NCBI GenBank assembly: GCA_009780415.1 | Contig: WRAC01000007.1 | Coordinates: forward strand, 1 to 64,000 | Direction: 5' to 3' | Length of the DNA stretch: 64,000 nucleotides | From: Defluviitaleaceae bacterium | GTDB lineage: Bacteria; Bacillota; Clostridia; Lachnospirales; WRAX01 | In this document: one piece after another, positions 11,376-19,325 of the stretch | Numbering within the stretch: the first letter of the stretch is position 1 | How the letters are laid out: every line of letters begins with the position of its first letter | Position numbers and translations under genes: made by a program | The notes under the pieces: generated by a model | The model's input: the letters and a program-made list of their open reading frames with translations, nothing else | Told to the model about the DNA's origin: nothing | Databases searched by the model: none

Positions 11376-14300
11376 TTAAATGAAATCCGCTTTCTTTTTC
11401 AAATAAAGCTCCATTTTCCTTATCATATCGCCGTATTCGATGGGCTTACCGATGTGGTCGTCCATGCCGGAGGCCAGACAGCGCTCTATATCCTCTCTGA
11501 ATACGTTGGCGGTCATGGCGACTATGGGGATTTCCCTGGCCCAGACGAACCCCAGGCCGCGTATGGCTCTGGTGGCTGTATAACCGTCCATTTCGGGCAT
11601 TTGCACATCCATAAATATCATGTCATAGCGTTCCGGGGCCTTTTTAAACAGCCGCAGGGCTTCCGCGCCGTTTTCGGCGGATTCGATGTCAACGCCCGTC
11701 GGCTCCAGCAGCGCCGCCACGATTTCGCGGTTTATGTCAACGTCCTCCGCTATCAGCACGCAATGACCGGACAAATTGCGGGAATCTTCGCCGTCAAGCC
11801 CCGGCTCCGGCCGTATCTCAAGGTTTTCAACATGATGTATATACTCAGCCATGCACTCCGCAATCAGGGAGGGCAGCAGCGGCTTTTGCAAAAACCTCGT
11901 AACGCCCGCCTCCCGCGCCTCGTCCTCGATGGTTGAGCGCTCGGCCGACATAATCATTATAACCATATGCCTGCCTTGCACATTCTCCCGTATCCACGCG
12001 GAAAATTCGATGCCGTTCATGCCGGGCAGGTGGCAATCCACAAAAAACAGATCATACGGCTTGGAGGCGTTTACAGCATCAATGGCCTCCTCCGCGCTGG
12101 CAACGGTTTGCAGCTCAAACCCCAGCCTGTGCGCTATATCCGCGAAATACTCGCATATATCGCGGTTATCGTCCACCGCCAGCACGCGCAGCTTACTGAA
12201 ATCCGCGGCGGCTATGTCCGGGCGTTTCCTGTCGCTGCGTTCAAGGCGGATGGTAAAATGGAACGCGCTTCCCCTGCCAACCTCCGACTCAATCCAGATA
12301 TCGCCGCCCATCATACGCACAATGCGCTTGGATATGGCAAGCCCCAGCCCCGTGCCTCCGAAATCGCGGGTCGTACGTTTTTCGGCCTGCTCAAAGAGGT
12401 TGAATATATGCTCGAATTTATCCTTGTCAATGCCTATCCCCGTGTCGGTGACGGTAATCTGTATCTCGCAGATATTATCGTCGGTTCGGAGCAGCCGCGC
12501 CTCCAGCTCGATGGAGCCCTCCGGCGGGGTAAACTTCACGGCGTTGGAGAGCAGGTTCGTTATAACCTGCGAAAGCCGCTGGTCGTCGCCGATAAGCATA
12601 TCGGGGATGTTTTCGTCAAGCACCACCGTGAACTGCTGCTGCTTCTCGTCAATACGCAGGTTAATGACATTGACGATGATCCTCAGCATGTTCTCAAAGT
12701 CAAAGTCCACGTAGTTCAGACTGAACTTATCCGCCTCTATCTTAGACATGTCCAGCACGTCGTTTATAATGCCCAGCAAGAGCGTGGAAGCGCCCTCAAT
12801 CCGCGTCAGGCAGTAGTTCTTGCGCTCAATGTCCGCTGCGGATTTACCCAGCGCCGTCATGCCGATTATGGCGTTCATGGGCGTGCGTATCTCATGGCTC
12901 ATATTGGAGAGGAAATCGCCCTTCGCCTTGCTTGACTGCTCCGCCCTGTTACGGGCGTTCTGTATCTCCGTTACGTCCGTGGACGTGATTATATAGCCGT
13001 TTATATTGCCGTCATTGTCAAAGAGGTAGTTTGCGGAGCCTTTAATATAGGTAACGCCGTCCGCAAGGAGCATAACGCTGGCCTCCCTGCCCTCCTCCAA
13101 CGCCGCGATGGGGTCATAAACCGAATTTTCGGGGTAGACGCTGCGTTCCGAGAAGGGCGTCCCGATAATCTCCCCTAACGTTTTATCTATCAGCGCAAGG
13201 CCTTTAGCGTTCACGTAGATGAACCTGCGGTTCTTGTCTATGATACTCTGGGCGTGGCCCACGTTTCTCTCGATATTTTCGCACATTTCGTCAAAGCTGT
13301 TTGCCAGCGTGCCGAACTCGTCCTGCGCGGCGGTCTTGAACCTGAACTGCCGCTCCCCCGCCCGGAACCGCGACATCCCGTCAATAAGCGTATTTATGCT
13401 GGTCGTCAGCGAACCGGCTATCCAGACAGCCACAAGGACAACGCACAGTATCAGCACCAGCGCCGAAACCAGCAGTTGAAGCCCCGTTGACATATGCATA
13501 TCCGATATAACGCCGTCCAGCCGTGTTACGAGCCGCTCCGCCGGGGCCGTAAAGTCCTCCAGCCCCGCGCCTATGGTAACAAAGCCAAAGCCCCGGCGTG
13601 AATAGCCGTTTTCCTCCCCGGGCGCGTACTGCCCGGTGTAGTAAGGCACAGCCGCCGCTGTCGTCAGCTTGTACAGGCCGCTCCAAAGTATCCAGAAGGA
13701 ACCGGAGCCGCCGTCATGCGTCAAATCCATCCAGCCCGTACATTGCGGCGCGTTGTTCAGGTAACGCCCGTCCAAGGCCACCAAACCCCGCCTCGTCAGC
13801 TCGGCAGCGGGTAATTTATCACGGCTTTGGTTGTCAAAGCTTGGCACATGCTTAACATAATCGTACCATTGCTCCACGCCGCTTTCCCGCCACGCCATGT
13901 AAATCGACTCCTCAAGCCACGGAATCTGCGGGCTGCCCGAAAGGGGGTCGAACCCGTAGATGGAGTGATGCCTGGGATGCGCGATATTGCGGCATTGATA
14001 ATCCCAGATAAAGGCATAGTTGCCCTCGTATGCGCTGGGCATTTCCGTGTAGCGCTCGCCCGTGGGCGTTAAACGCTCGACAAATTCCATTATATGGTCG
14101 TGGTTCAGCGCGAATGTCACAAATCCCGTTATTTCGCCGTTTTCATCCGTTACGGGCGCCGCCCAGCGCACAATGCCCTCAAACCGCCGCCCATTGGGGT
14201 TTTCCGCCCCGGCAAAGGCCTGGTTGTAAGGGTCGTAATAGACGTCTATCCCATAAAGGGGGTTGTCCGCCGCGCCCGCCACGATTTCCGGCGTATACAT

Positions 14301-15077
14301 GCCGATAAAATTGGTCGGGACATACGCACCGATAACGTCCGACACATAAATCTCGCCGGGTTTCAAACGTTTCAGCGCGTCAAAGTAATCCTCGGCGTAT
14401 ATATATGTGCCGCTCCTCCTTGTGACATTGTTCAGGCGGCTGTCCATGGGATAATTGATTTTGGTGGAGTTCGGGGATGTGTATTTTACGGTTTCGTTGC
14501 CCTCAAGGTCTATAAACGCGATCTGGTCGTATAAGGGCGCGCGTATGTACGCAAATGTGTCCGGCGCGCGGTAAAAAAAGCCGTCCCGGTCATTATTTTC
14601 AATATTTGTCGATTTGTCAAGGTTATGGGCGCTGATTCCGCCAAGCCCCCGCACGGTTGGAATCCAATAGCTCCCGTCCCGGCTCAGGATCCAGTCGTTA
14701 TGCCGGAAAAGCCTGCCAACCTGGCTTTCCGCGAAGGCGGCGTAGTTCTCCTCCGTAGGCTCAAGCTTTGAAAGATAAAGTATATCCGCGTCCCGCGCGT
14801 ACAGGAAACCCGCTATGGCGTTGGCGGTGTCCGTCGTTACGCGTTCGATGTTTTCCCGGGCGAGGTTGTTTAAGGCCCTCGTCGCGTCCTCGCTGGCTAT
14901 CTCCCGGAGCGTGCCGCCCAGGTTCACAATATGCGTCCAAGCCACGGCAGTAAGCACAACCAGCGGAATAACCTTGAATATCAGAAATATGGATATAAGC
15001 TTGGGACGCATATGCAGGCGGATTCTGTTGAAAAGGCCGTTAAAATAGCTGTTTTCCGCTTCGTTTTTCCTTATCAT
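11376..15077 (-). CDS. Hybrid sensor histidine kinase (dCACHE-HAMP-PAS-HK-REC-REC)
   Basis: Membrane sensor kinase of about 1233 residues. A helix near residues 25-50 precedes a very large extracytoplasmic CACHE-type sensor (about 50-530) with many aromatic residues, then a second helix, HAMP, and a PAS-like domain ending in [10 protein letters not shown]. HisKA has [11 protein letters not shown] (His about 728). HATPase_c has [16 protein letters not shown] and GGTGLGLAI. Two receivers follow: Asp about 1014 in [12 protein letters not shown] and Asp about 1157 in [11 protein letters not shown]. No Hpt is present. ATG 15077 lies 8 nt after GGAGGT; ATG 15083 would be only 2 nt from it. First gene of the operon, 30 bp before the second kinase. 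The C-terminal receivers of the two kinases are clearly similar ([19 protein letters not shown]), which suggests duplication. Confidence 0.9.
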   Translation of the reverse strand: MIRKNEAENSYFNGLFNRIRLHMRPKLISIFLIFKVIPLVVLTAVAWTHIVNLGGTLREIASEDATRALNNLARENIERVTTDTANAIAGFLYARDADILYLSKLEPTEENYAAFAESQVGRLFRHNDWILSRDGSYWIPTVRGLGGISAHNLDKSTNIENNDRDGFFYRAPDTFAYIRAPLYDQIAFIDLEGNETVKYTSPNSTKINYPMDSRLNNVTRRSGTYIYAEDYFDALKRLKPGEIYVSDVIGAYVPTNFIGMYTPEIVAGAADNPLYGIDVYYDPYNQAFAGAENPNGRRFEGIVRWAAPVTDENGEITGFVTFALNHDHIMEFVERLTPTGERYTEMPSAYEGNYAFIWDYQCRNIAHPRHHSIYGFDPLSGSPQIPWLEESIYMAWRESGVEQWYDYVKHVPSFDNQSRDKLPAAELTRRGLVALDGRYLNNAPQCTGWMDLTHDGGSGSFWILWSGLYKLTTAAAVPYYTGQYAPGEENGYSRRGFGFVTIGAGLEDFTAPAERLVTRLDGVISDMHMSTGLQLLVSALVLILCVVLVAVWIAGSLTTSINTLIDGMSRFRAGERQFRFKTAAQDEFGTLANSFDEMCENIERNVGHAQSIIDKNRRFIYVNAKGLALIDKTLGEIIGTPFSERSVYPENSVYDPIAALEEGREASVMLLADGVTYIKGSANYLFDNDGNINGYIITSTDVTEIQNARNRAEQSSKAKGDFLSNMSHEIRTPMNAIIGMTALGKSAADIERKNYCLTRIEGASTLLLGIINDVLDMSKIEADKFSLNYVDFDFENMLRIIVNVINLRIDEKQQQFTVVLDENIPDMLIGDDQRLSQVITNLLSNAVKFTPPEGSIELEARLLRTDDNICEIQITVTDTGIGIDKDKFEHIFNLFEQAEKRTTRDFGGTGLGLAISKRIVRMMGGDIWIESEVGRGSAFHFTIRLERSDRKRPDIAAADFSKLRVLAVDDNRDICEYFADIAHRLGFELQTVASAEEAIDAVNASKPYDLFFVDCHLPGMNGIEFSAWIRENVQGRHMVIMIMSAERSTIEDEAREAGVTRFLQKPLLPSLIAECMAEYIHHVENLEIRPEPGLDGEDSRNLSGHCVLIAEDVDINREIVAALLEPTGVDIESAENGAEALRLFKKAPERYDMIFMDVQMPEMDGYTATRAIRGLGFVWAREIPIVAMTANVFREDIERCLASGMDDHIGKPIEYGDMIRKMELYLKKKADFI

Positions 15078-15126
15078 CCGCATATACCTCCAAGCCTCCG
15101 AGATGAAACCGTTCCGTTAATATAGC

Positions 15127-15155
15127 ATTATACCACCATCATCTTGATTTTACAA
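15127..15155 (-). promoter_or_regulatory. Promoter of the sensor kinase/sugar operon
   Basis: On the minus strand, TTGTAA (15150-15155) and TATAAT (15127-15132) are 17 bp apart, about 44 bp upstream of the first kinase start. The same 122-bp divergent gap must also hold the nucleoside kinase promoter; the best plus-strand -10 is TATAAT at 15170-15175, but its -35 is not convincing. Confidence 0.6.
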
Positions 15156-15205
15156 CAAATAAGTGTTACTATAATACGTGACAGCACAAAAACGGGAGGT
15201 ACGCC

Positions 15206-16855
15206 ATGAAACAAGTAACGGTAAAAATCGGTGCGCGCGAATTGCAAACGGAAGCCGGGTCCACTATAATGAGCCTTGTGCCTGACGCTATGGAAAAGGG
15301 CATTCTCGGGGCCATATGCAACAACGTTATGGCGGAGCTTACCGACCATGTTTACGAGGACAGCGAGATAGACTTCTTGGATATAGGCCGCCGTCAGGGC
15401 CATATGATCTACCAGCGCAGCGCGGCGCTGTTAATGGTGTACGCCGTTAAAACCCTGTTCGGCCCCGGCGCGGATGTCGTGACCAACCATTCCGTAAATA
15501 AAAACCTGAGCTGTGAGCTTGTAGGCGTTTCGGACAAAGATATTGACGGAGTACAGACCGCCCGCATCGAAGCCGCCATGCGCGAGGCCGTCACGCTGGA
15601 CATGCCCATTGAACGCGCCAGCATGAGCCTGCGTAAAGCCAAATCCATATTAGCGGAAGCCGGAGACGCCGTAACCCTGAACACCCTGCGCTTCCGCCGC
15701 GCCCGCACGGTAACGCTGTACATGCTGGGCGGGCATTGGATCTGCCTGCACGGGCCGGTTGCGCCCTCCGCCGGGTATATACGCGATTTCAAGCTTGTGC
15801 CTGTCCCGGGCGGTTTCATATTGCAAATCCCCAACCCGGGCAGCGCGAAGCCCGTGCTGGACGTTACCGGGCTTCGCAAGATACGCGGCGTTTACGCGGA
15901 AAGCTCGGCCTGGGCGGGTGTTATGGGCATAGACAACGTTGGAGCGCTGAACTCCGCCATATGCGAGATGCGCGGCGGCGACATCATCCGCGTAAACGAG
16001 GCCCTGCACGAGAAACGCCTTGCGGCCATTGCGGACGATATCCATAACGGCAAAAAAACCATTGTCTTAATCGCCGGGCCGTCGTCCTCGGGCAAAACCA
16101 CATTCTCGCACAGATTATGCGTACAGCTGCGCGTCCTTGGCTTGGAACCGCATGTCATCTCTCTGGACAACTACTTCCACAGCAGGGACAGAGTGCCCCT
16201 GGACGAATACGGCAAGCCCGATTATGAGAGCTTCGACCATGTCGATAGGGAGCAGCTGAACCGCGACCTCATAAGGCTCCTTGACGGCGAGACCGTCGAA
16301 ATGCCTTCCTATAATTTCCAAAAAGGCGAGCGCGAGTACAAGGGCGACCTGTGCCGCCTGAACCAAAACGGCGTACTCGTAATCGAGGGCATCCACGGCC
16401 TGAACGACGCGCTGACCGACAAAATCGGCAAGGACAGCAAATACAAGGTTTTCATCAGCGCCATGACCCAAATAAACCTGGACCGCCACAACCGCATACC
16501 CACCTCGGACACGCGCCTTATCCGCCGCATAGTGCGCGACATGCGCACCCGCGGGCGCAACGCCGTAAGCACCCTGTACATGTGGGAGAGCGTGGCGCGC
16601 GGCGAGGAAAAGAACATCTTCCCCTATCAGGAAAGCGTGGACGTGGTATTCAACTCCGCCCTCATCTACGAAATGTGCGTCCTGAAGCAATACGTAGAGC
16701 CGCTGCTCTTCGGCATAGACGATTCCGCCGCCTGCAAAGCCGACGCCCGGCGCCTCCTGGGCTACCTCGACAACTTTGTAGCCCTCCCGCCGGACGAGGT
16801 GCCGATAACATCCATCCTACGCGAATTCATAGGCGGAAGCTGCTTCAAGGTATAG
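15206..16855 (+). CDS. Nucleoside kinase with TGS-like N-terminus (uridine kinase family)
   Basis: A 549-residue protein. The first part resembles the TGS and second additional domains of threonyl-tRNA synthetase (VKIGARELQTEAGSTIM; later DIGRRQGHMIYQRSAALLMV). The C-terminal third is a uridine kinase/phosphoribulokinase-type P-loop kinase with Walker A GPSSSGKTTFSHRL near residue 293, the substrate segment SLDNYFHSRD, and VLVIEGIHGLND. Clostridia commonly carry this fusion annotated as nucleoside kinase. It would phosphorylate uridine, cytidine or another nucleoside in the cytoplasm. ATG at 15206 has a strong GGGAGG site. It stands alone, divergent from the sensor kinase operon. What the synthetase-like part does is unknown. 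Confidence 0.88.
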   Translation: MKQVTVKIGARELQTEAGSTIMSLVPDAMEKGILGAICNNVMAELTDHVYEDSEIDFLDIGRRQGHMIYQRSAALLMVYAVKTLFGPGADVVTNHSVNKNLSCELVGVSDKDIDGVQTARIEAAMREAVTLDMPIERASMSLRKAKSILAEAGDAVTLNTLRFRRARTVTLYMLGGHWICLHGPVAPSAGYIRDFKLVPVPGGFILQIPNPGSAKPVLDVTGLRKIRGVYAESSAWAGVMGIDNVGALNSAICEMRGGDIIRVNEALHEKRLAAIADDIHNGKKTIVLIAGPSSSGKTTFSHRLCVQLRVLGLEPHVISLDNYFHSRDRVPLDEYGKPDYESFDHVDREQLNRDLIRLLDGETVEMPSYNFQKGEREYKGDLCRLNQNGVLVIEGIHGLNDALTDKIGKDSKYKVFISAMTQINLDRHNRIPTSDTRLIRRIVRDMRTRGRNAVSTLYMWESVARGEEKNIFPYQESVDVVFNSALIYEMCVLKQYVEPLLFGIDDSAACKADARRLLGYLDNFVALPPDEVPITSILREFIGGSCFKV

Positions 16856-16897
16856 CACCGGCCCTCCCAACCGCCTCAAACACCGGGGTTTTACCTA

Positions 16898-17698
16898 TTA
16901 ACTATTGCCTATTGCCTGTCTCTCAGCATATTCTTCCGCCATCCGCTCCAGCTCCGCAAAATCCCAATCGCGCCCCTTATAATCGGCGAATTTGGATTTT
17001 TGCGGTGTTGGCGGCTTGGCGTCCGGCTGGTTAAGATAACCCTCGAATTTCGCGCCGAACAGCGTTTCCGGGCGCAGAAACTTCACCATATCCGGCCTGG
17101 TTTCCCATTCCAGCGCCTTTTTATCAACAACCGCTATGAAGTCGGCGAGCTTATAGCCCTCGTTCAATCGGGCGTTGATATGCCTGGTGCTGGATTTGCC
17201 GTAAGGCTTGTATTCGGTTTTACAGCGCTTGTTAAAATATTCAATTATTTCGCGTATAACACACGCGCTTTCCCCCGAAGGGGGATTAAGGGGGTTTATA
17301 TTTTCTTTTTCATTTTCTTTTCGTTTATAATAGTCAGTAGTTTGGGCCGTCGTTTTGACAGGCGTTTGTACTGTCGTTTGTACTGTCGTTTGTACTGTCG
17401 TTTTACCGGTATATCTTAACAACGAATTTAATTTATACCTATTCGGGCTCCCCTTTTTACCCTTCTCATATGTTATCAGCCCCGCTTCCAGCAGCTTCTT
17501 CCGGCATTCAACAAATATTTTCTCGTTTTTAAGCTGCACCAACGCCATCAGGTCAAGATTCTGCACCACAAACCACTCGGGCCAGCCCGCGCCGTTTGAC
17601 AGCATAAACAGCTTATACCACAGAAGCTGCGAAGCCGGCGGCAGGAAATTCGTCCTCAGCCATTGGTCGAAAGCGACGCTTTCTCTAATAAAATCCAT
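16898..17698 (-). CDS. DnaD-like / phage replisome-organiser-type protein
   Basis: A 266-residue protein. The N-terminal 90 residues look like a winged-helix replication-initiator domain (LPPASQLLWYKLFMLSNGAG). A Thr/Gln-rich linker (TTVQ repeats, residues about 96-115) follows. The C-terminal domain (about 145-230; EYFNKRCKTEYKP, TRHINARL, FLRPETLFGAKFEGYLNQ) matches the conserved phage C-terminal domain TIGR02220 found with DnaD-type replisome organisers. Such proteins load helicase in phage and plasmid replication. No integrase, capsid, DnaC-like loader or other phage gene is nearby, so this is an orphan, perhaps a remnant. Its last residues fall in an AT-rich CTATTGC direct repeat at the 3' end. 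The ribosome binding site is weak. Confidence 0.75.
   Translation of the reverse strand: MDFIRESVAFDQWLRTNFLPPASQLLWYKLFMLSNGAGWPEWFVVQNLDLMALVQLKNEKIFVECRKKLLEAGLITYEKGKKGSPNRYKLNSLLRYTGKTTVQTTVQTTVQTPVKTTAQTTDYYKRKENEKENINPLNPPSGESACVIREIIEYFNKRCKTEYKPYGKSSTRHINARLNEGYKLADFIAVVDKKALEWETRPDMVKFLRPETLFGAKFEGYLNQPDAKPPTPQKSKFADYKGRDWDFAELERMAEEYAERQAIGNS
17351..17398. repeat. 12-bp in-frame tandem repeat
   Basis: Three perfect copies of CGTTTGTACTGT (17363-17374, 17375-17386, 17387-17398) preceded by a diverged copy (17351-17362). It lies inside the DnaD-like gene and encodes TTVQ units. Because the unit is 12 bp, copy-number changes would alter linker length without shifting the frame. Confidence 0.9.
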
Positions 17699-17733
17699 TA
17701 AACTGTTCTTTTCTTCCCTTTCCTAATTTTATA

Positions 17734-18444
17734 TCAATTCTTTCTCCCTATCCAAAGGGCATGACCGCTTGCCTCAACAACGCCCTCATCTTCGCACGTT
17801 GAATAATGACGTTCCATATGTTTCCGGAAATCCTCATCACTCGCCCCGTTTAATTTGGCTGCGTTATTGTATGCCATACCGTCCGTGCCGATATTATGGA
17901 GCCTTTTAAGCCCGCACTTTACCGCGATTTCCTCTATTTCGCGCGGAGTTGAGCAAAAGAAAACTCCTTCGTAGCTATCGTCAAGGGCTTTATTCAAGCC
18001 GCCTACTACATACGCAAGGGCGATTATGCCGCCCGATTTGCATACGCGCATGCATTCGGAAATTGCTTTTTCCTTCAAGTCATTTGAACTTAAATGATAT
18101 AAAGCCCCCATGCACAGCACCGCGTCAAAGCCGTTTTCCTCAAACCGGGACAAGTCAAGCGCGTTGCAAACCGCTATATCGGTTAACTTATCCGCGTTTG
18201 GCTTGGATTTGATAATATTGACATAGTGTTCAACAATATCACAGGCGGTAACATGGTGCCCTTTATCCGCGAGATAAAACGAATATCTGCCTGTCCCGGC
18301 GCATACGTCAAGAATCCGGCTGCCCGGCGTAAACAAGCGGTCAAAATAGTAAACGGTAGTCAAATATTCCGGCAAATGCGCTTTGTCACGAAATAAGCGT
18401 CCGTCCTCATCATAATTTTCATAGAATTGTATGACGTTTTCCAT
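17734..18444 (-). CDS. Class I SAM-dependent methyltransferase
   Basis: Cytoplasmic methyltransferase of 236 residues with the Rossmann SAM-binding motif I ILDVCAGTGRYSFYLAD near residue 45, the acidic post-I residue in VTACDIVEHYV, and motif IV region FDAVLCMGALYHL. The ORF track starts at TTG 18462, but ATG 18444 is preceded by GGGGGAG at 9 nt, so I start there (MENVIQFYENYD). It is 35 bp upstream of the DnaD-like gene on the same strand. The acceptor substrate cannot be told; the closest general class is the small-molecule Methyltransf_11/25 group. A possible -10 (TATAAT on the minus strand) lies about 80 bp upstream without a clear -35. Confidence 0.82.
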   Translation of the reverse strand: MENVIQFYENYDEDGRLFRDKAHLPEYLTTVYYFDRLFTPGSRILDVCAGTGRYSFYLADKGHHVTACDIVEHYVNIIKSKPNADKLTDIAVCNALDLSRFEENGFDAVLCMGALYHLSSNDLKEKAISECMRVCKSGGIIALAYVVGGLNKALDDSYEGVFFCSTPREIEEIAVKCGLKRLHNIGTDGMAYNNAAKLNGASDEDFRKHMERHYSTCEDEGVVEASGHALWIGRKN

Positions 18445-18645
18445 AATTATCCGCTCCCCCAAATATTTTAACTAACCGTTTTGTCTAACAAAACCTTCTT
18501 TTAAAACGGCTTTAACACTAATAATTATACCACAAACCCTACAAAAAAGCCAGCTTTTTTTTCATTTATTTGACATTTCAAACCCTCTCCCAGCGCGGGT
18601 TTGAGGCGGTTAGGACAGGACTTGAAAAACAATTCGAAATATATA

Positions 18646-18689
18646 TTGACAATTAATATCACATGTAATATAATGCTTACACATGATAT
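18646..18689 (+). promoter_or_regulatory. Consensus promoter with dyad operator around the -10 box
   Basis: TTGACA (18646-18651) and TATAAT (18669-18674) at 17-bp spacing form a perfect SigA consensus. Arms ATATCACATGTAA (18656-18668) and TTACACATGATAT (18677-18689) match at 11 of 13 positions and flank the -10 box symmetrically with an 8-nt gap. This is where an ArsR-type repressor would block RNA polymerase. The operon it drives encodes such a regulator, so autorepression is likely. Confidence 0.75.
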
Positions 18690-18712
18690 CATTACTTAAA
18701 GGAGAGATTCAC

Positions 18713-18985
18713 ATGGAAAGCTACGCGGAAAAATTTTACATTCAATACGAGTTGATTTGGCTAATCCCAAGCGTTGCCGCCGGATTGGCGGCGGTTGTGG
18801 TTATTGTCGCCCTAATTAAGTACGTAAGCAATGTACTTAAAGCAAGGGCGGAGAGCATTAACAGGCGCAAGTTTGACGAGCTGATAGCCGAACTTAGGGA
18901 GGACAACGCCCACATAAAAATAGAGCTTGCCGTTATGAGGGAAAGCCTTGACTCTATCAATAAGATGATGAAGGAGATAGGATAG
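18713..18985 (+). CDS. Small membrane-anchored coiled-coil protein
   Basis: A 90-residue protein of unknown family. One transmembrane helix (IWLIPSVAAGLAAVVVIVAL, residues about 14-36) is followed by a charged, heptad-like cytoplasmic tail ending in MRESLDSINKMMKEIG, probably a coiled coil. The start is ATG 18713, with AAAGGAGAG 6-8 nt upstream; the track start at 18683 lies before this site. One base separates its stop from the ArsR-like gene, so the two are co-translated. The architecture is like PspB or other membrane anchors for regulators, but I see no sequence-level match. It might tether or sense for the partner regulator. Confidence 0.75.
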   Translation: MESYAEKFYIQYELIWLIPSVAAGLAAVVVIVALIKYVSNVLKARAESINRRKFDELIAELREDNAHIKIELAVMRESLDSINKMMKEIG

Positions 18986-18986
18986 T

Positions 18987-19325
18987 GTGGAAAATGACAG
19001 CTTGATTCTATCAAGCCACGAGGATTACACAAAGCTGTTCGACGCCCTCTCCCATCCCATGAGAATCAAAATAGCCGGCGTTCTATCGGAAAAGCGGAGA
19101 TACGTCAGCGAATTGGCGAAAATCATGCACATGAGCAGGCCGCTTCTGTATATCCACCTCAAAAAACTGGAAGAAGCCGCCATTGTAACAGGCAGCTACG
19201 AAATATCCGAATCCGGGAAATCCATGAAGTATTACGCGTTAAGACCCTTCGCCGTCCGCTTAACGCCGGAGCTGCTGGCGGAGCTGTCAAAGACAATCCC
19301 TGTTGATTTAAAGAGCAATGATTAA
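18987..19325 (+). CDS. ArsR-like winged helix-turn-helix regulator
   Basis: A 112-residue winged helix DNA-binding protein: LFDALSHPMRIKIAGVL, then recognition region VSELAKIMHMSRPLLYIHLKKLEEA, and a wing with SGKSMKYYAL. It contains no cysteine, so it is not a thiol-based metal sensor of the classic ArsR kind. GTG start at 18987 has AGGAGATAGG upstream inside the previous gene. It follows the small membrane protein after one base. Its stop overlaps the stop of the convergent response regulator gene by 4 bp. It probably acts on the dyad around its own promoter. Inducing signal unknown. Confidence 0.82.
   Translation: MENDSLILSSHEDYTKLFDALSHPMRIKIAGVLSEKRRYVSELAKIMHMSRPLLYIHLKKLEEAAIVTGSYEISESGKSMKYYALRPFAVRLTPELLAELSKTIPVDLKSND

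Noticed and set aside
11967-12935. 322-codon plus-strand ORF opposite the first hybrid kinase
   Set aside because: Covers the HATPase and receiver domains in antisense; high-GC third positions produce such open frames.
17351-17398. Tandem repeat considered as a CRISPR fragment
   Set aside because: Units are 12 bp and directly adjoining with no spacers, and they encode a regular TTVQ linker in frame.
18543-18560. AAAAAAG-CCAG-CTTTTTT hairpin as a terminator
   Set aside because: The stem is almost all A-T pairs and no gene ends next to it on either strand; too weak to call.
18987-19325. ArsR-like gene as an arsenic or metal resistance regulator
   Set aside because: The protein has no cysteine at all and no metal transporter or arsenate reductase is nearby.
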